A DNA stretch of 22,368 nucleotides. It comes from an uncultured Clostridia bacterium (GTDB lineage: Bacteria; Bacillota; Clostridia; UBA1381; UMGS1253). Below, in pieces: positions 6,377 to 13,954 of the stretch. Each line of letters starts with the position of its first letter. Within the stretch, counting starts at the first letter, position 1. Location: the NCBI GenBank assembly GCA_937892135.1, contig CALAUK010000121.1:1-22368 (forward strand). Direction: 5' to 3'. A model generated the notes under the pieces. It ran no database searches. It was not told the DNA's origin and saw only the letters and a program-made list of their open reading frames with translations. The position numbers were made by a program, and so were the translations under genes.

Positions 6377-7256
6377 CTTCCGATATTACATTTCACAGGC
6401 ATTTAAAAGCTTTTTCAGAAACGGACTTACAAGTATGACAAGCGTGTTTATAGTAATGTGCTGTCTTATTATCTTCGGTCTTTTCTCTGTTATAACCCTT
6501 AACATCAACCATATCACAAGGCAGATTGAGCAAAACTGCGAAATTCAGGTGTTTATGGAGGAGGGCACAACAAATAAACAGCTCTCTATCGCAAAAGAAC
6601 AGATAACCGAAATTGAAAATGTTAAAGATGCGTCCTTATTTACAAAAGAGGATACATTAGAGTATATGAAGACAATTTTTGATGAAAAGTCTGCCGCTCT
6701 TGAGGGCTACGAGGGAGATAACAATCCTTTCCGTGATTCTTATAAGATAACACTAAATGACCTTTATCTTGCAGACGAAACAGTCAAAGAGCTTTCAGAG
6801 CTTGAAAATGTTTCTGAGGTTTCAAACAACCGTGAGGTTTTAAACTCCATTTTAAAAACATCAGGAACAATAAGAACAGGAAGCCTTGTAATAATGATTA
6901 TGCTCTGTCTTATTTCTGTGTTCATTATTGCCAACACAATTAAGATTGCAGTATTTTCAAGACGTAAGGAAATCGGCGTTATGAAATTCGTCGGAGCGAC
7001 AAACTGGTTCATACGCTGGCCCTTTATCTTTGAAGGAATTATCACAGGCGTTGTTGGCGCACTAATATCCTTCGGCCTTATATCCTGGGCATACGTTGTA
7101 GTATATTCAAAAACACTTACTCTTAATATGGATGTTTTCTCGCTTATGCCCTATGCATCTTTATGGTCAATACTTTTGATTTGTTTCATTTCGATAGGTA
7201 CTCTTATAGGTGCTGTAGGAAGCGGTCTTTCTATAAGAAAGCATCTTGATGTGTAA
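6369..7256 (+). CDS. ftsX: Cell-division permease-like protein FtsX
   Basis: Membrane partner of FtsE. It has 295 residues from ATG 6369, with RBS GGCGGAGG inside the ftsE 3' end. Layout: cytoplasmic start with NNFRYYISQAFKSFFRNG, TM1 about 22-45, an extracellular domain about 46-165 (IQVFMEEGTTNKQ, typical of FtsX), TM2 about 170-192, the conserved cytoplasmic segment SRRKEIGVMKFVGATNWFIR, TM3 about 218-245 and TM4 about 265-288. The large external domain is where FtsX binds coiled-coil hydrolases in streptococci and bacilli (PcsB, CwlO); here the adjacent M23 protein is the obvious partner. Confidence 0.95.
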   Translation: MNNFRYYISQAFKSFFRNGLTSMTSVFIVMCCLIIFGLFSVITLNINHITRQIEQNCEIQVFMEEGTTNKQLSIAKEQITEIENVKDASLFTKEDTLEYMKTIFDEKSAALEGYEGDNNPFRDSYKITLNDLYLADETVKELSELENVSEVSNNREVLNSILKTSGTIRTGSLVIMIMLCLISVFIIANTIKIAVFSRRKEIGVMKFVGATNWFIRWPFIFEGIITGVVGALISFGLISWAYVVVYSKTLTLNMDVFSLMPYASLWSILLICFISIGTLIGAVGSGLSIRKHLDV

Positions 7257-7269
7257 AGAGGTGAAAATT

Positions 7270-8430
7270 ATGAAAAGAGATAAAACGCGTATAATAGCAT
7301 TAATAATAGCTGTTGCTATGGTTCTTTCGGTTATTGTACCGGTGGTTATATGGATGAGCCGCCCCGCTCTTGCATCAAGCTCAAAGCTTACAGAAGAGCA
7401 GAATCTTGCAAACCAGGCAAAAGAGAATAAGAACAAAGCTCAAAAAGAGCGTGCAGAGCTTGAAAAGAAAAACAAAGAGCTTAACAAAGAAATTGAAGCC
7501 CTTGCAAATGATATTAATGCTTTAAATTCTGATATATACGAAAAAGAACAGCAGATTAAGGCAAACGAAGAGCGAATTAAAGAGCTTGACGAAGAAATAG
7601 AAGAAAATGATGAGCTTTTAAAGACTCGTCTTCGCGTTATGTATGAGCAGGGCACAATGTCATATATGGAAATTCTTTTCTCATCAGGCGGTTTTTCCGA
7701 TATGCTTTTGCGCTTTGAAATGGTAACTCAGCTTTATGAGCACGATATGAAGCTCATAGACGAGCTTAATGAAAACAGAACAGAAGCAAAAGAAGCAAAA
7801 ACAAAGATTGAAAGCGACAAAGAAAAAATCGTAGCTGAACGTGATGAGCTTTTAGAAAAACAAGCAGTTTTTGATTCAAAAGTTGCTGAAAACCATTCGC
7901 AGGTAGCTAAGCTAAAAGAAGACGAAGCATATTATGCTAAAATGCAAAAAGAGCACGAACAGGCTGCTCAGGCAATTTTAAATGAAATCAGTGCATCTAA
8001 ATCAGGTGGTTCAGGCACTTCTACCCCCACGGTAGTTTCAAGCGGAAGCGGAAAGCTTGGTCTTCCCTGCTACGAGGGTGCGAGAGTTACTTCTGAATTT
8101 GGAAGCAGAATCTTAAGAGGTCAGCCCAATCAGCACACAGGCATAGACTTTGCAGTGTCTACGGGAACACCCGTTCTTGCGGCGGCTGACGGAGTTGTTC
8201 TGGCATCAGGTTGGAGAGGCTCTTACGGAAACTGTGTAACAATAGACCACGGTGATATGGTTACTTTATATGCCCATAACAGCGCCTTAAACGTTACAGC
8301 AGGGCAAAAGGTAGTAAGAGGTCAGCAGATTGCTGCTGCAGGCAGCACAGGAAACTCCACTGGTCCTCACATTCATTTCAGCGTAATAATAAACGGTCAG
8401 TATGTTAATCCTCGCCCGTATCTTTGGTAA
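7270..8430 (+). CDS. Secreted coiled-coil M23 (LytM-type) endopeptidase, likely FtsEX-dependent
   Basis: Peptidoglycan endopeptidase, 386 residues. ATG 7270 is preceded by AAAGAGGTG and lies 13 bp after ftsX. A signal peptide or anchor spans about residues 6-36, ending in ALASSS. Residues about 38-245 are a long Glu/Lys-rich coiled coil of the EnvC/PcsB kind. A Ser/Gly/Thr linker (about 250-268) leads to the LytM domain. All zinc and catalytic residues are present: H289 and D293 in HTGID, H367 and H369 in PHIHF, plus the conserved YAHNS. The coiled coil next to FtsX suggests control by FtsEX. An exact name (EnvC-like, CwlO-like) would be analogy, so no symbol is given. Confidence 0.93.
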   Translation: MKRDKTRIIALIIAVAMVLSVIVPVVIWMSRPALASSSKLTEEQNLANQAKENKNKAQKERAELEKKNKELNKEIEALANDINALNSDIYEKEQQIKANEERIKELDEEIEENDELLKTRLRVMYEQGTMSYMEILFSSGGFSDMLLRFEMVTQLYEHDMKLIDELNENRTEAKEAKTKIESDKEKIVAERDELLEKQAVFDSKVAENHSQVAKLKEDEAYYAKMQKEHEQAAQAILNEISASKSGGSGTSTPTVVSSGSGKLGLPCYEGARVTSEFGSRILRGQPNQHTGIDFAVSTGTPVLAAADGVVLASGWRGSYGNCVTIDHGDMVTLYAHNSALNVTAGQKVVRGQQIAAAGSTGNSTGPHIHFSVIINGQYVNPRPYLW

Positions 8431-8444
8431 ATAATTAATAACAA

Positions 8445-8482
8445 AAGCGGAAGTATATGCATATTTGCACTTACTTCCGCTT
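8445..8482 (+). terminator. Hairpin between the M23 gene and ctpA
   Basis: AAGCGGAAGTA (8445-8455) pairs with TACTTCCGCTT (8472-8482), with an inner TGCA/TGCA pairing and loop TATT. No T-run follows, so it is more likely an RNA-stability or partial-stop element than a full terminator. No clear promoter lies between it and ctpA. Confidence 0.5.
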
Positions 8483-8517
8483 AAAATTCCATAGAGAAGT
8501 TTAAAAAGGAGGCAATT

Positions 8518-9753
8518 ATGGAAAATCCCGATCAGCAGAATTATAAAGAAAAAAAGAATAAGTCAAAAGTTCTCGCCATAGTGCTTTCCTGTGTTCTGAC
8601 TTTTTTTGTAACAGCGATTTTCTTTTCATTTATTGTTTTTTCTGTTATTATACCGTCCCTTTTCCCAAAAACACAGAATGCCGTTGTTTCAGAAGCTTTG
8701 TCATACATTAACAGCCTTTATCTTTATGATGTAGACTTTGAAGACTTAAAATACGGCTCTGCCAAGGGAATGGTTGAGGCATTAAACGACCCGTTTACCA
8801 CATATTTAACTCCCGATGAGTTTACTGAATATATGCAGGACAGTCAGGGAAATTATATTGGAATCGGTGTTGTGTTCACTTTAAGTGAAGAAGGTAAAAT
8901 TACAGTAGCAGAGGTTTACCCGGACTCCCCCGGTATGAAAGCGGGGCTTCTTCCCGGAGATATTTTAACACACGTTGATAAACAAGAAGCTAAAACAGAA
9001 AATTACAACGAATCAATAGAACTTATAAAAGGCACTCATATAGATATAGACGAAAGAGAAGGAACAGAGGTTTTACTAACTGTTCTTCGAAATGGTGAAG
9101 AAAAAAATATTTCTGTCACAAGAGGCAGTGTTCATATAAAGAGCGTTAATGAGTCTATAATTTCGGATGGCATCGGCTATATAAAGATTTCTTCTTTTGA
9201 CACAGCTACTTTTGAAGAGTTTGACACATCTTACAACTCCCTTTTGGAAAAACGTATGACTTCTCTTATTATAGACCTTCGTGACAACGGCGGCGGAAGC
9301 TTTTCTGCTGCGATCCAGATGGCAGGCGGTTTTCTTGAAGAAGACTCGCTTGTTGTTTACACAACCAATAAAAAGGGCGATAAAAAAGAATATAAATCAA
9401 ATGAGCAAAGGTATTTTATAAAGCCCGTTATCCTTGTTAATTCAAACTCTGCAAGCGCATCAGAAGTGTTTACAGGAGCATTACGGGATCATGATATGGT
9501 AACAGAAATTGTTGGTACAAAAACCTACGGCAAGGGCATAACACAAAGTGTTATTCCGTTAATATCCGGCGGTGGTCTTATACTGACAACAGAAAACTAC
9601 TACACTCCAAGCGGAGATGAAATTCACAAAAAAGGCATAAACCCAACATGCGAGGTAAAAATAAAAGAAGAGTTTTCTTCATACCCTGTTTCTATGTATA
9701 CCGATGAAATAGACACTCAAAAAGCCTTCGCAATAAACCTTTTAAAGAACTAA
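8518..9753 (+). CDS. S41 C-terminal processing peptidase (CtpA/CtpB type)
   Basis: Membrane-anchored serine protease acting outside the membrane, 411 residues. RBS AAAAGGAGG is well placed. A single TM spans about 18-48. The PDZ domain (about 110-200) contains YIGIGVVF and the carboxylate-binding region SPGMKAGLLPGD. The catalytic core shows LIIDLRDNGGG (250-260), nucleophile Ser313 in NSASASE, general base Lys339 in TYGKGITQ, and Gln343. The Ser-Lys spacing is 26, one more than in E. coli Tsp. It follows the M23 gene; CtpA-like proteases elsewhere control hydrolase turnover or cleave sporulation regulators, so a cell-envelope role is likely but the substrate is unknown. Confidence 0.94.
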   Translation: MENPDQQNYKEKKNKSKVLAIVLSCVLTFFVTAIFFSFIVFSVIIPSLFPKTQNAVVSEALSYINSLYLYDVDFEDLKYGSAKGMVEALNDPFTTYLTPDEFTEYMQDSQGNYIGIGVVFTLSEEGKITVAEVYPDSPGMKAGLLPGDILTHVDKQEAKTENYNESIELIKGTHIDIDEREGTEVLLTVLRNGEEKNISVTRGSVHIKSVNESIISDGIGYIKISSFDTATFEEFDTSYNSLLEKRMTSLIIDLRDNGGGSFSAAIQMAGGFLEEDSLVVYTTNKKGDKKEYKSNEQRYFIKPVILVNSNSASASEVFTGALRDHDMVTEIVGTKTYGKGITQSVIPLISGGGLILTTENYYTPSGDEIHKKGINPTCEVKIKEEFSSYPVSMYTDEIDTQKAFAINLLKN

Positions 9754-9787
9754 AAAAAGATGCAGCCCAGGGGCTGCATCTTTTTTA
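9753..9787. terminator. Bidirectional terminator between ctpA and the S24 regulator
   Basis: GATGCAGCC (9759-9767), loop CAGG, GGCTGCATC (9772-9780), flanked by A-run and T-run on opposite sides. It serves the convergent genes on both strands. Confidence 0.93.
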
Positions 9788-10381
9788 AAACTTTCTTGTA
9801 ATTTCTTTTACCTCGCCAAAAACTCTCACCCTCAAAACGTCTTTTCCCTCAAAGCGCCTTGGAGGATACAGAGGATTAACAGACAAAAGCTCAACAAAAT
9901 CATTTCCGTAAACAACTTTTTTAATAACTCCGTCTTCCCCGTCTATTATAAAAACGCCGTATGAGCCACTGTCGATACTGTCACAGACCTTAACAAGCAC
10001 AAGGTCATTTTCAAGAAATATCGGATACATACTGTCGCCTTTTACCTTAAGATATATATAATCAGAAGCCTGGGATATTTCTTCCTTGTCAACTGAAATA
10101 TACGATTCTATAACATTATCTGCAAGGTATCCTAACCCTGCCGCAACACGGCCAAGCAAAGGGACTAATACCTTGCCCGTTTCTTTATCATCTTTAAAAT
10201 AAGCCTCATCAACACCTAAGGCCCTGCATATACTTTCCATAACTGCAACGGGAATCTTTTTTGTTTGTCCGCTTTCGTAGCGGATAATTGTAGACGAATG
10301 AAGCCCGGAAATCTCAGCAAGTCTTTTCGCCGTCATGGACAGTTCTTTTCTTCTGGCCTTGATTTTTTCTCCTATTTCCAC
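9785..10381 (-). CDS. LexA-like XRE/S24 self-cleaving transcriptional regulator
   Basis: A 198-residue regulator. The GTG at 10381 is chosen over ATG 10411 because AGGAGGAG sits 5 bases before it. Residues 1-60 form an XRE helix-turn-helix (ISGLHSSTIIRYESGQ). A C-terminal S24/LexA peptidase follows, with putative cleavage bond Ala81-Gly82 (RVAAGLG), nucleophile Ser117 in KGDSMYP and base Lys154 in DGVIKK; the 37-residue Ser-Lys spacing equals that of LexA. The dyad is intact, so RecA-stimulated self-cleavage under DNA damage is plausible. The HTH is of the phage-repressor (XRE) kind, not the LexA winged helix, and no phage genes are nearby, so this is a stand-alone stress regulator of unknown targets. 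Its own promoter holds TTGCAA repeats and an inverted repeat. Confidence 0.9.
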   Translation of the reverse strand: MEIGEKIKARRKELSMTAKRLAEISGLHSSTIIRYESGQTKKIPVAVMESICRALGVDEAYFKDDKETGKVLVPLLGRVAAGLGYLADNVIESYISVDKEEISQASDYIYLKVKGDSMYPIFLENDLVLVKVCDSIDSGSYGVFIIDGEDGVIKKVVYGNDFVELLSVNPLYPPRRFEGKDVLRVRVFGEVKEITRKF

Positions 10382-10429
10382 CAAATCTCCTCCTGTAAAA
10401 GTAAACCACATATATTATATTAATCTTAC

Positions 10430-10444
10430 AGGCAAAATATGCCT
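10430..10444. repeat. Inverted repeat in the leader of the S24 regulator
   Basis: AGGCA-AAATA-TGCCT, perfect 5-bp arms, about 20-35 nt downstream of the predicted start of the regulator transcript. It is a candidate autoregulatory operator. Confidence 0.4.
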
Positions 10445-10469
10445 TATTGCAAAAAATTTTCTTATATTA

Positions 10470-10498
10470 AGTATAACCCTTTTTTTGCAAAATTGCAA
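10470..10498 (-). promoter_or_regulatory. Promoter of the S24 regulator with TTGCAA repeats
   Basis: On the minus strand TTGCAA (10498-10493), 17-nt spacer, TATACT (10475-10470). TTGCAA, itself a palindrome, recurs at 10485-10490 and 10447-10452. The leader to the GTG is about 80 nt. Confidence 0.7.
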
Positions 10499-10589
10499 TA
10501 TTTCTTTTTTCGACATTTATACTTTTACCCAAAAACCCTGTCGACAATGCGCAGCATCGCGCAAAAAATGCAGAATAAAACAAAAAAAT

Positions 10590-10615
10590 AAAGCTTGCTT
10601 TTAAAAGCAAGCTTT
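10590..10615 (-). terminator. Terminator after the four-helix membrane protein
   Basis: A perfect 26-bp palindrome, AAAGCTTGCTTTT with its complement, followed on the minus strand by a T-rich tail. It lies 4 nt beyond the stop. Confidence 0.85.
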
Positions 10616-10618
10616 AAA

Positions 10619-11053
10619 TTATCTTTTTTTCGCTCTCACCTTTTTTAAAATGTAAGGATACAAAAAGTGAGCTACCATAACAAGAATACTACAGCCGTAA
10701 ATCAGGAAAAATCCCGGCAAGAGTGATTGCGGCTCAAAGAAAAACTTATACGTTGAAATGAAAAGAAACGCAAGACTTACAGTTTCTACGCAAAACGCCA
10801 GCATATCAAAACACAATACATAAAAAAGCACTATCGCAAGAAGTATAGCAAGCATCATTTTGCCATCATCAAGCGAAATAAAGCAAACAGGCACTGCCTG
10901 ATGAATCTTAAATGTTACACAGCATAAAACTATAAGCTCAAAAAGTGTAATCAGAAGCCCTGCAATATTAATATGGTTTCTTTCCTCATATGTGTTATAC
11001 ACGGGAGCCTCCCCGTTTTCTTTATTTTCCAAAATTTCTTTATCCTTTAACAC
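10619..11053 (-). CDS. Unknown small membrane protein (about four helices)
   Basis: A 144-residue protein I do not recognise. The start is GTG 11053, with GGAGGTG five bases upstream; the overlapping ATG is out of frame and stops at once. The first 28 residues are charged and cytoplasmic in character, followed by hydrophobic segments at about 29-50, 66-88, 90-109 and 117-137, and a basic tail (KKVRAKKR). No catalytic motif is visible. It is monocistronic, with its own promoter (11075-11103) and terminator. It could be an uncharacterised integral membrane protein of the DUF type common in Clostridia. Confidence 0.8.
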   Translation of the reverse strand: MLKDKEILENKENGEAPVYNTYEERNHINIAGLLITLFELIVLCCVTFKIHQAVPVCFISLDDGKMMLAILLAIVLFYVLCFDMLAFCVETVSLAFLFISTYKFFFEPQSLLPGFFLIYGCSILVMVAHFLYPYILKKVRAKKR

Positions 11054-11074
11054 ATAATCACCTCCAACACGCTT

Positions 11075-11103
11075 ATTTTATCATATTAGTAAATAAAAAT
11101 CAA
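11075..11103 (-). promoter_or_regulatory. Promoter of the four-helix membrane protein
   Basis: On the minus strand TTGATT (11103-11098), 17-nt spacer, TAAAAT (11080-11075) with a TG one base before the -10 (extended -10). Confidence 0.75.
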
Positions 11104-11120
11104 TATGTTATTTTAAAATA

Positions 11121-11154
11121 AAAAAAGGGAAATGCCAAGGCATTTCCCTTTTTT
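11121..11154. terminator. Terminator after the Cys-rich 278-residue protein
   Basis: AAAAAAGGGAAATGCC (11121-11136), two-base centre, then the 16-nt complement (11139-11154). A and T runs on both sides let it work in both directions; on the minus strand it ends the gene at 11156. Confidence 0.9.
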
Positions 11155-11155
11155 A

Positions 11156-11992
11156 TTAATCATTACAGCCGCAGTTTGGTCTCTCCTGGCAATCTTCCTC
11201 TCTTACAGGAGGGAAAAATTCATCAACGGGGAATTCTATTCTTTCAAACAAATCACAGGGACTTTCGTCTGTTGCCATAACGCACTCTTTATGTGGAATA
11301 CAAAAATCATAAGAGGGCACTAAAAGCTGTACGCTTCTTTCAAGTCTTACAATAGAGAACAGCCCTAAACTTACATATACGCGTTTGTTATCTGTCGAGA
11401 ACTCCAAGGAACTGTCAAAGCATCTTAATATATCATCAGGAACTGTTGTTAAATCAGTTTCGCATACACACTTACAACAATTATCCTTGCTTTCAGCAAT
11501 TTTTGCAGAAAGTGCAATCGGCTCAACAACCTCAACCGTAGCAGTAGGCATATTTGACTTCGGTTTTCCGGAAAAATCGTCTCCACCAATTACCATATTT
11601 GAAGAAAATACCTTTGTGCTTCCCTCAGAGCCATATAAAATAACCTTTTTGTCGTATGTTGCAAGACCTTCCAAGCGGCACGGTTTTCCTACTCCTGTAA
11701 ACACATCCAAAGTTATCTTGAAAAAGTATTTTAAATCAACACTGTAGTAGCCACGATTAAACTGAACAGGCTCAATATCTGAATAAATCCACAGTATCTC
11801 TGCTTTTTTCACTTTAACATTTATTGCATTGTTTATTATTTCCTGCCCCTCATATGTAAGATAAACTCTCAAATCGGTAAGACAGTCTTTATCACGGCAC
11901 TGGTCATAGATTTTGTTTACATGAACACAAACACCGTCGCCGTTTTCGCACCCCAAATTGCTGTTTTCGGCAAAATTCATGTTGTCCTGCAT
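11156..11992 (-). CDS. Conserved Cys-rich clostridial protein of unknown function
   Basis: A 278-residue soluble protein without signal peptide or membrane helix. ATG 11992 follows GTGGAGG. The N-terminal stretch VNKIYDQCRDKDCLTDLRVYL recalls the opening of SPOCS/DUF3794-type proteins (such as SipL), in which a similar Y-D-x-C...D-C-L pattern occurs. The middle is beta-rich and includes EPVQFNRGYYSVDLKYFFKI and KVILYGSEGSTKVF. A CCKCVC cluster lies near residue 175 and the C-terminal tail is Cys-rich (CQERPNCGCND). I recall proteins like this as conserved hypotheticals in Clostridia; a spore-coat or morphogenetic role is a guess supported by the Cys content and a possible mother-cell promoter upstream. 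It is monocistronic. Confidence 0.75.
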   Translation of the reverse strand: MQDNMNFAENSNLGCENGDGVCVHVNKIYDQCRDKDCLTDLRVYLTYEGQEIINNAINVKVKKAEILWIYSDIEPVQFNRGYYSVDLKYFFKITLDVFTGVGKPCRLEGLATYDKKVILYGSEGSTKVFSSNMVIGGDDFSGKPKSNMPTATVEVVEPIALSAKIAESKDNCCKCVCETDLTTVPDDILRCFDSSLEFSTDNKRVYVSLGLFSIVRLERSVQLLVPSYDFCIPHKECVMATDESPCDLFERIEFPVDEFFPPVREEDCQERPNCGCND

Positions 11993-12049
11993 AATAAAAC
12001 CTCCACACTTAAAATTTGCATTTAATGCATAATAGAGTTTACTCTGCTA

Positions 12050-12078
12050 TAATCTTATGACAGCCAATGCGTTTTTGT
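12050..12078 (-). promoter_or_regulatory. Possible sigma-E/K-type promoter of the 278-residue protein
   Basis: On the minus strand AC (12078-12077), 17-nt gap, CATAAGATTA (12059-12050), a near match to AC-N16/17-CATANNNTA (T instead of A at the last position). No good sigma-A promoter is visible in the same stretch. Low information content. Confidence 0.3.
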
Positions 12079-12098
12079 TCTCATTTTTTTAATTTTTG

Positions 12099-12127
12099 TT
12101 GATTTAGAATAAAAAATTATGTATAAT
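12099..12127 (+). promoter_or_regulatory. Promoter of the nfeD-SPFH operon
   Basis: TTGATT (12099-12104), 17-nt spacer, TATAAT (12122-12127). The leader holds a 6-bp inverted repeat, GCAAAC (12138-12143) and GTTTGC (12154-12159), just before the RBS. Confidence 0.82.
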
Positions 12128-12182
12128 AATATCAGAGGCAAACAAAATTATTCGTTTGCTTTAGTTTACGGGAGGTGTTTTT

Positions 12183-12659
12183 ATGGAAAAAGTTTTATGG
12201 CTTTTGCTTTGCATTGCACTATTCGTGCTTGAAGCTTGCACAGCAGGTCTTGTGTGTATCTGGTTTGCAATTGGTGCATTGTCGGCGTTTATACTCTCGC
12301 TTTTCGGGGTAAACTGGCTTTGGTGCCTTGTTTCGTTTATATTGGTATCTGTTATAACCCTGATTGTTACAAGAAAATTTGCATCAAAGTTTGTAAATAA
12401 AAAACCCATTGCTACAAATGCAGATGCGCTTATCGGCAAACCTGCAATTGTTACAGAAGAAATTGACAACACGGTGGCAACAGGTCGTGTTCTTATAAAC
12501 GGTCAGAGCTGGAAAGCTAAGGCAAGAGTTGGTGATATTATAAAAAAAGGCGAGCTTGTGGAAGTAATCGCAATAAGCGGTGTAAGCTTAGTTGTTGTTA
12601 CAAGCGATGACCCGCTCGGCACATTAAGCCGCAGCATAAAAACAGATGGAGGTAATTAA
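12183..12659 (+). CDS. NfeD-like membrane protein (short form)
   Basis: A 158-residue member of the NfeD family, partners of SPFH proteins in membrane microdomains. The N-terminal half has hydrophobic segments at about 4-22, 24-42 and 45-63. The C-terminal half (about 75-150) is the OB-fold domain, with the family pattern LIGKPAIVTEEI...GRVLINGQSWKAKA and the conserved KKGELVEVIAISGVSLVV. RBS GGGAGGTG precedes ATG 12183. Only 2 bp separate it from the SPFH gene, the standard pairing. It lacks the ClpP-like protease domain of long NfeD proteins. Confidence 0.9.
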   Translation: MEKVLWLLLCIALFVLEACTAGLVCIWFAIGALSAFILSLFGVNWLWCLVSFILVSVITLIVTRKFASKFVNKKPIATNADALIGKPAIVTEEIDNTVATGRVLINGQSWKAKARVGDIIKKGELVEVIAISGVSLVVVTSDDPLGTLSRSIKTDGGN

Positions 12660-12661
12660 TT

Positions 12662-13585
12662 ATGGATAATCTGATTCTTATATCAATTTTAGTAATCTTT
12701 ATTTTAACAGTTATCATAAGAAACATCCGCATTGTCCCCCAGGCATCAACCTATGTTATAGAAAGGCTTGGCGCATTTAAGGGAACATGGAGCGTAGGAC
12801 TTCACTTTAAAATTCCTTTTATAGAAAGAATCGCAAAAGTAGTAAGTCTTAAAGAACAGGTAGTTGACTTTGAGCCGCAGCCGGTTATCACAAAAGATAA
12901 TGTTACAATGCAGATTGATACCGTTGTTTATTTTCAGATAACAGATGCTAAGCTTTTTGCTTACGGAGTGGAAAATCCTATGGCAGCTATCGAAAACCTT
13001 ACTGCCACAACTCTTCGTAACATTATAGGTGACTTAGAGCTTGACCAGACTCTTACTTCAAGAGATACAATCAACACAAAGATGCGCTCAATCTTAGATG
13101 TCGCAACTGACCCGTGGGGAATTAAAATCAATCGTGTTGAGCTTAAAAATATAATGCCCCCGAGAGCAATTCAGGAGGCGATGGAAAAGCAGATGAAAGC
13201 GGAGCGTGAGAGGCGCGAAGCTATTTTAAGAGCCGAAGGTGAAAAGCGTTCAACAGTGCTTGTTGCCGAGGGTGAAAAAGAATCTAAAATTCTTGCCGCG
13301 GAGGCAGATAAAGCAGCTGCTATATTAGAGGCAGAAGCAAAAAGAGAAGCCGCTATAAGAGAAGCAGAAGGTGAAGCTGAGGCTATCTTGAAGGTACAAA
13401 CAGCAACGGCTGAAGGTATCAGACTTATAAATGAAGCTAAACCGTCAAAAGAAGTTCTTACAATAAAATCACTTGAATCACTTGAAAGACTTGCTGACGG
13501 CAAAGCAACAAAGCTTATTATACCATCTGAAATTCAAAACCTTACTGCACTTACAAGCAGCATAAAAGAATCAATCACAGAATAA
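12662..13585 (+). CDS. SPFH/band-7 protein (stomatin/QmcA-like)
   Basis: A membrane-anchored scaffold of 307 residues. RBS GGAGG lies at the nfeD end. A TM helix covers about 3-20. The SPFH domain spans about 22-185, with IVPQASTYVIERLGAFKGTW (near 24-43), GLHFKIPF, and the oligomerisation stretch TTLRNIIGDLELDQTLTSRD. Residues about 175-245 are an Ala/Glu/Arg coiled coil made of repeated AEGE-type units, as in stomatin and QmcA. NfeD-SPFH pairs are thought to organise membrane domains and quality control, often with FtsH; no protease is encoded here. Convergent with the structured RNA on the other strand. Confidence 0.94.
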   Translation: MDNLILISILVIFILTVIIRNIRIVPQASTYVIERLGAFKGTWSVGLHFKIPFIERIAKVVSLKEQVVDFEPQPVITKDNVTMQIDTVVYFQITDAKLFAYGVENPMAAIENLTATTLRNIIGDLELDQTLTSRDTINTKMRSILDVATDPWGIKINRVELKNIMPPRAIQEAMEKQMKAERERREAILRAEGEKRSTVLVAEGEKESKILAAEADKAAAILEAEAKREAAIREAEGEAEAILKVQTATAEGIRLINEAKPSKEVLTIKSLESLERLADGKATKLIIPSEIQNLTALTSSIKESITE

Positions 13586-13589
13586 AAAA

Positions 13590-13636
13590 CAAATGACCCT
13601 TGATTGTCGATTCCCATCGCAATCAAGGGTCATTTG
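13590..13636 (-). terminator. Terminator of the structured RNA
   Basis: A 17-bp perfect stem, 13590-13606 with 13620-13636, capped by CGAT/ATCG. On the minus strand it is followed by TTTTTTATT. On the plus strand no T-run follows, so it mainly serves the RNA; it may also protect the SPFH mRNA end. Confidence 0.92.
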
Positions 13637-13948
13637 TGTTCACTCTTATTATCTAACATCTTTGGTTAACCTCTCTTTCGTAGTCTGCCTTTTTAATACT
13701 CTCTACAATCCACAACACACTTTCTTTCTCATTCTCAAGCGAGAATCTGCTTTTGTTTGCCTGCATTTTCTAAAAAGGCGAATTTCCCTGGTATTTGAGC
13801 TTCTAAAACCCGAACAACTTACAATCTATATAAACTCACTCACTTACCTTGCCTACCTTCTTTTTTTCCTCCATTCCTTCGGGCTTATTAAGTTTAAATA
13901 CCGCTTCTTACTTTTTCATTGGTCCTTACCATCCTTTCCTCTTCTTTC
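13590..13948 (-). ncRNA. Probable stand-alone structured RNA (about 360 nt)
   Basis: A stretch without a convincing protein gene has its own promoter (13955-13983) and a very strong terminator (13590-13636) on the minus strand. The transcript is strikingly purine-rich. Nested long-range helices are seen: AAAAAG (13916-13911) with CTTTTT (13777-13772), GGTATTT (13902-13896) with AAATACC (13796-13790, 7 bp perfect), and AAGCCCGAA (13886-13878) with TTCGGGTTT (13814-13806, 9 bp, one G-U). Local hairpins include TGGT-AAGG-ACCA (13931-13920), ATTCTC-GCTT-GAGAAT (13746-13731) and TTGTAG/CTACGA. Minus-strand frames are short and lack an RBS. It is not tmRNA, RNase P RNA or SRP RNA by their known core motifs. 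A known clostridial family such as raiA/Clostridiales-1 is possible and untested. Confidence 0.72.
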
Positions 13949-13954
13949 ATCTAT

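Noticed and set aside
10335..10604. An 89-codon plus-strand frame over the S24 regulator start and promoter
   Set aside because: It overlaps a well-supported gene start, promoter and leader, has no RBS, and the translation has no domain character.
12161..12472. Minus-strand frame opposite nfeD
   Set aside because: Antisense shadow of a clear NfeD gene with its own promoter and RBS.
13171..13503. Ala/Ser-rich minus-strand frame opposite the SPFH gene
   Set aside because: A reflection of the repetitive coiled coil codons on the opposite strand; no start signals.
13590..13636. MITE-like terminal repeat or insertion remnant
   Set aside because: The stem is a single hairpin with a T-run and no flanking target duplication; it reads better as a terminator.
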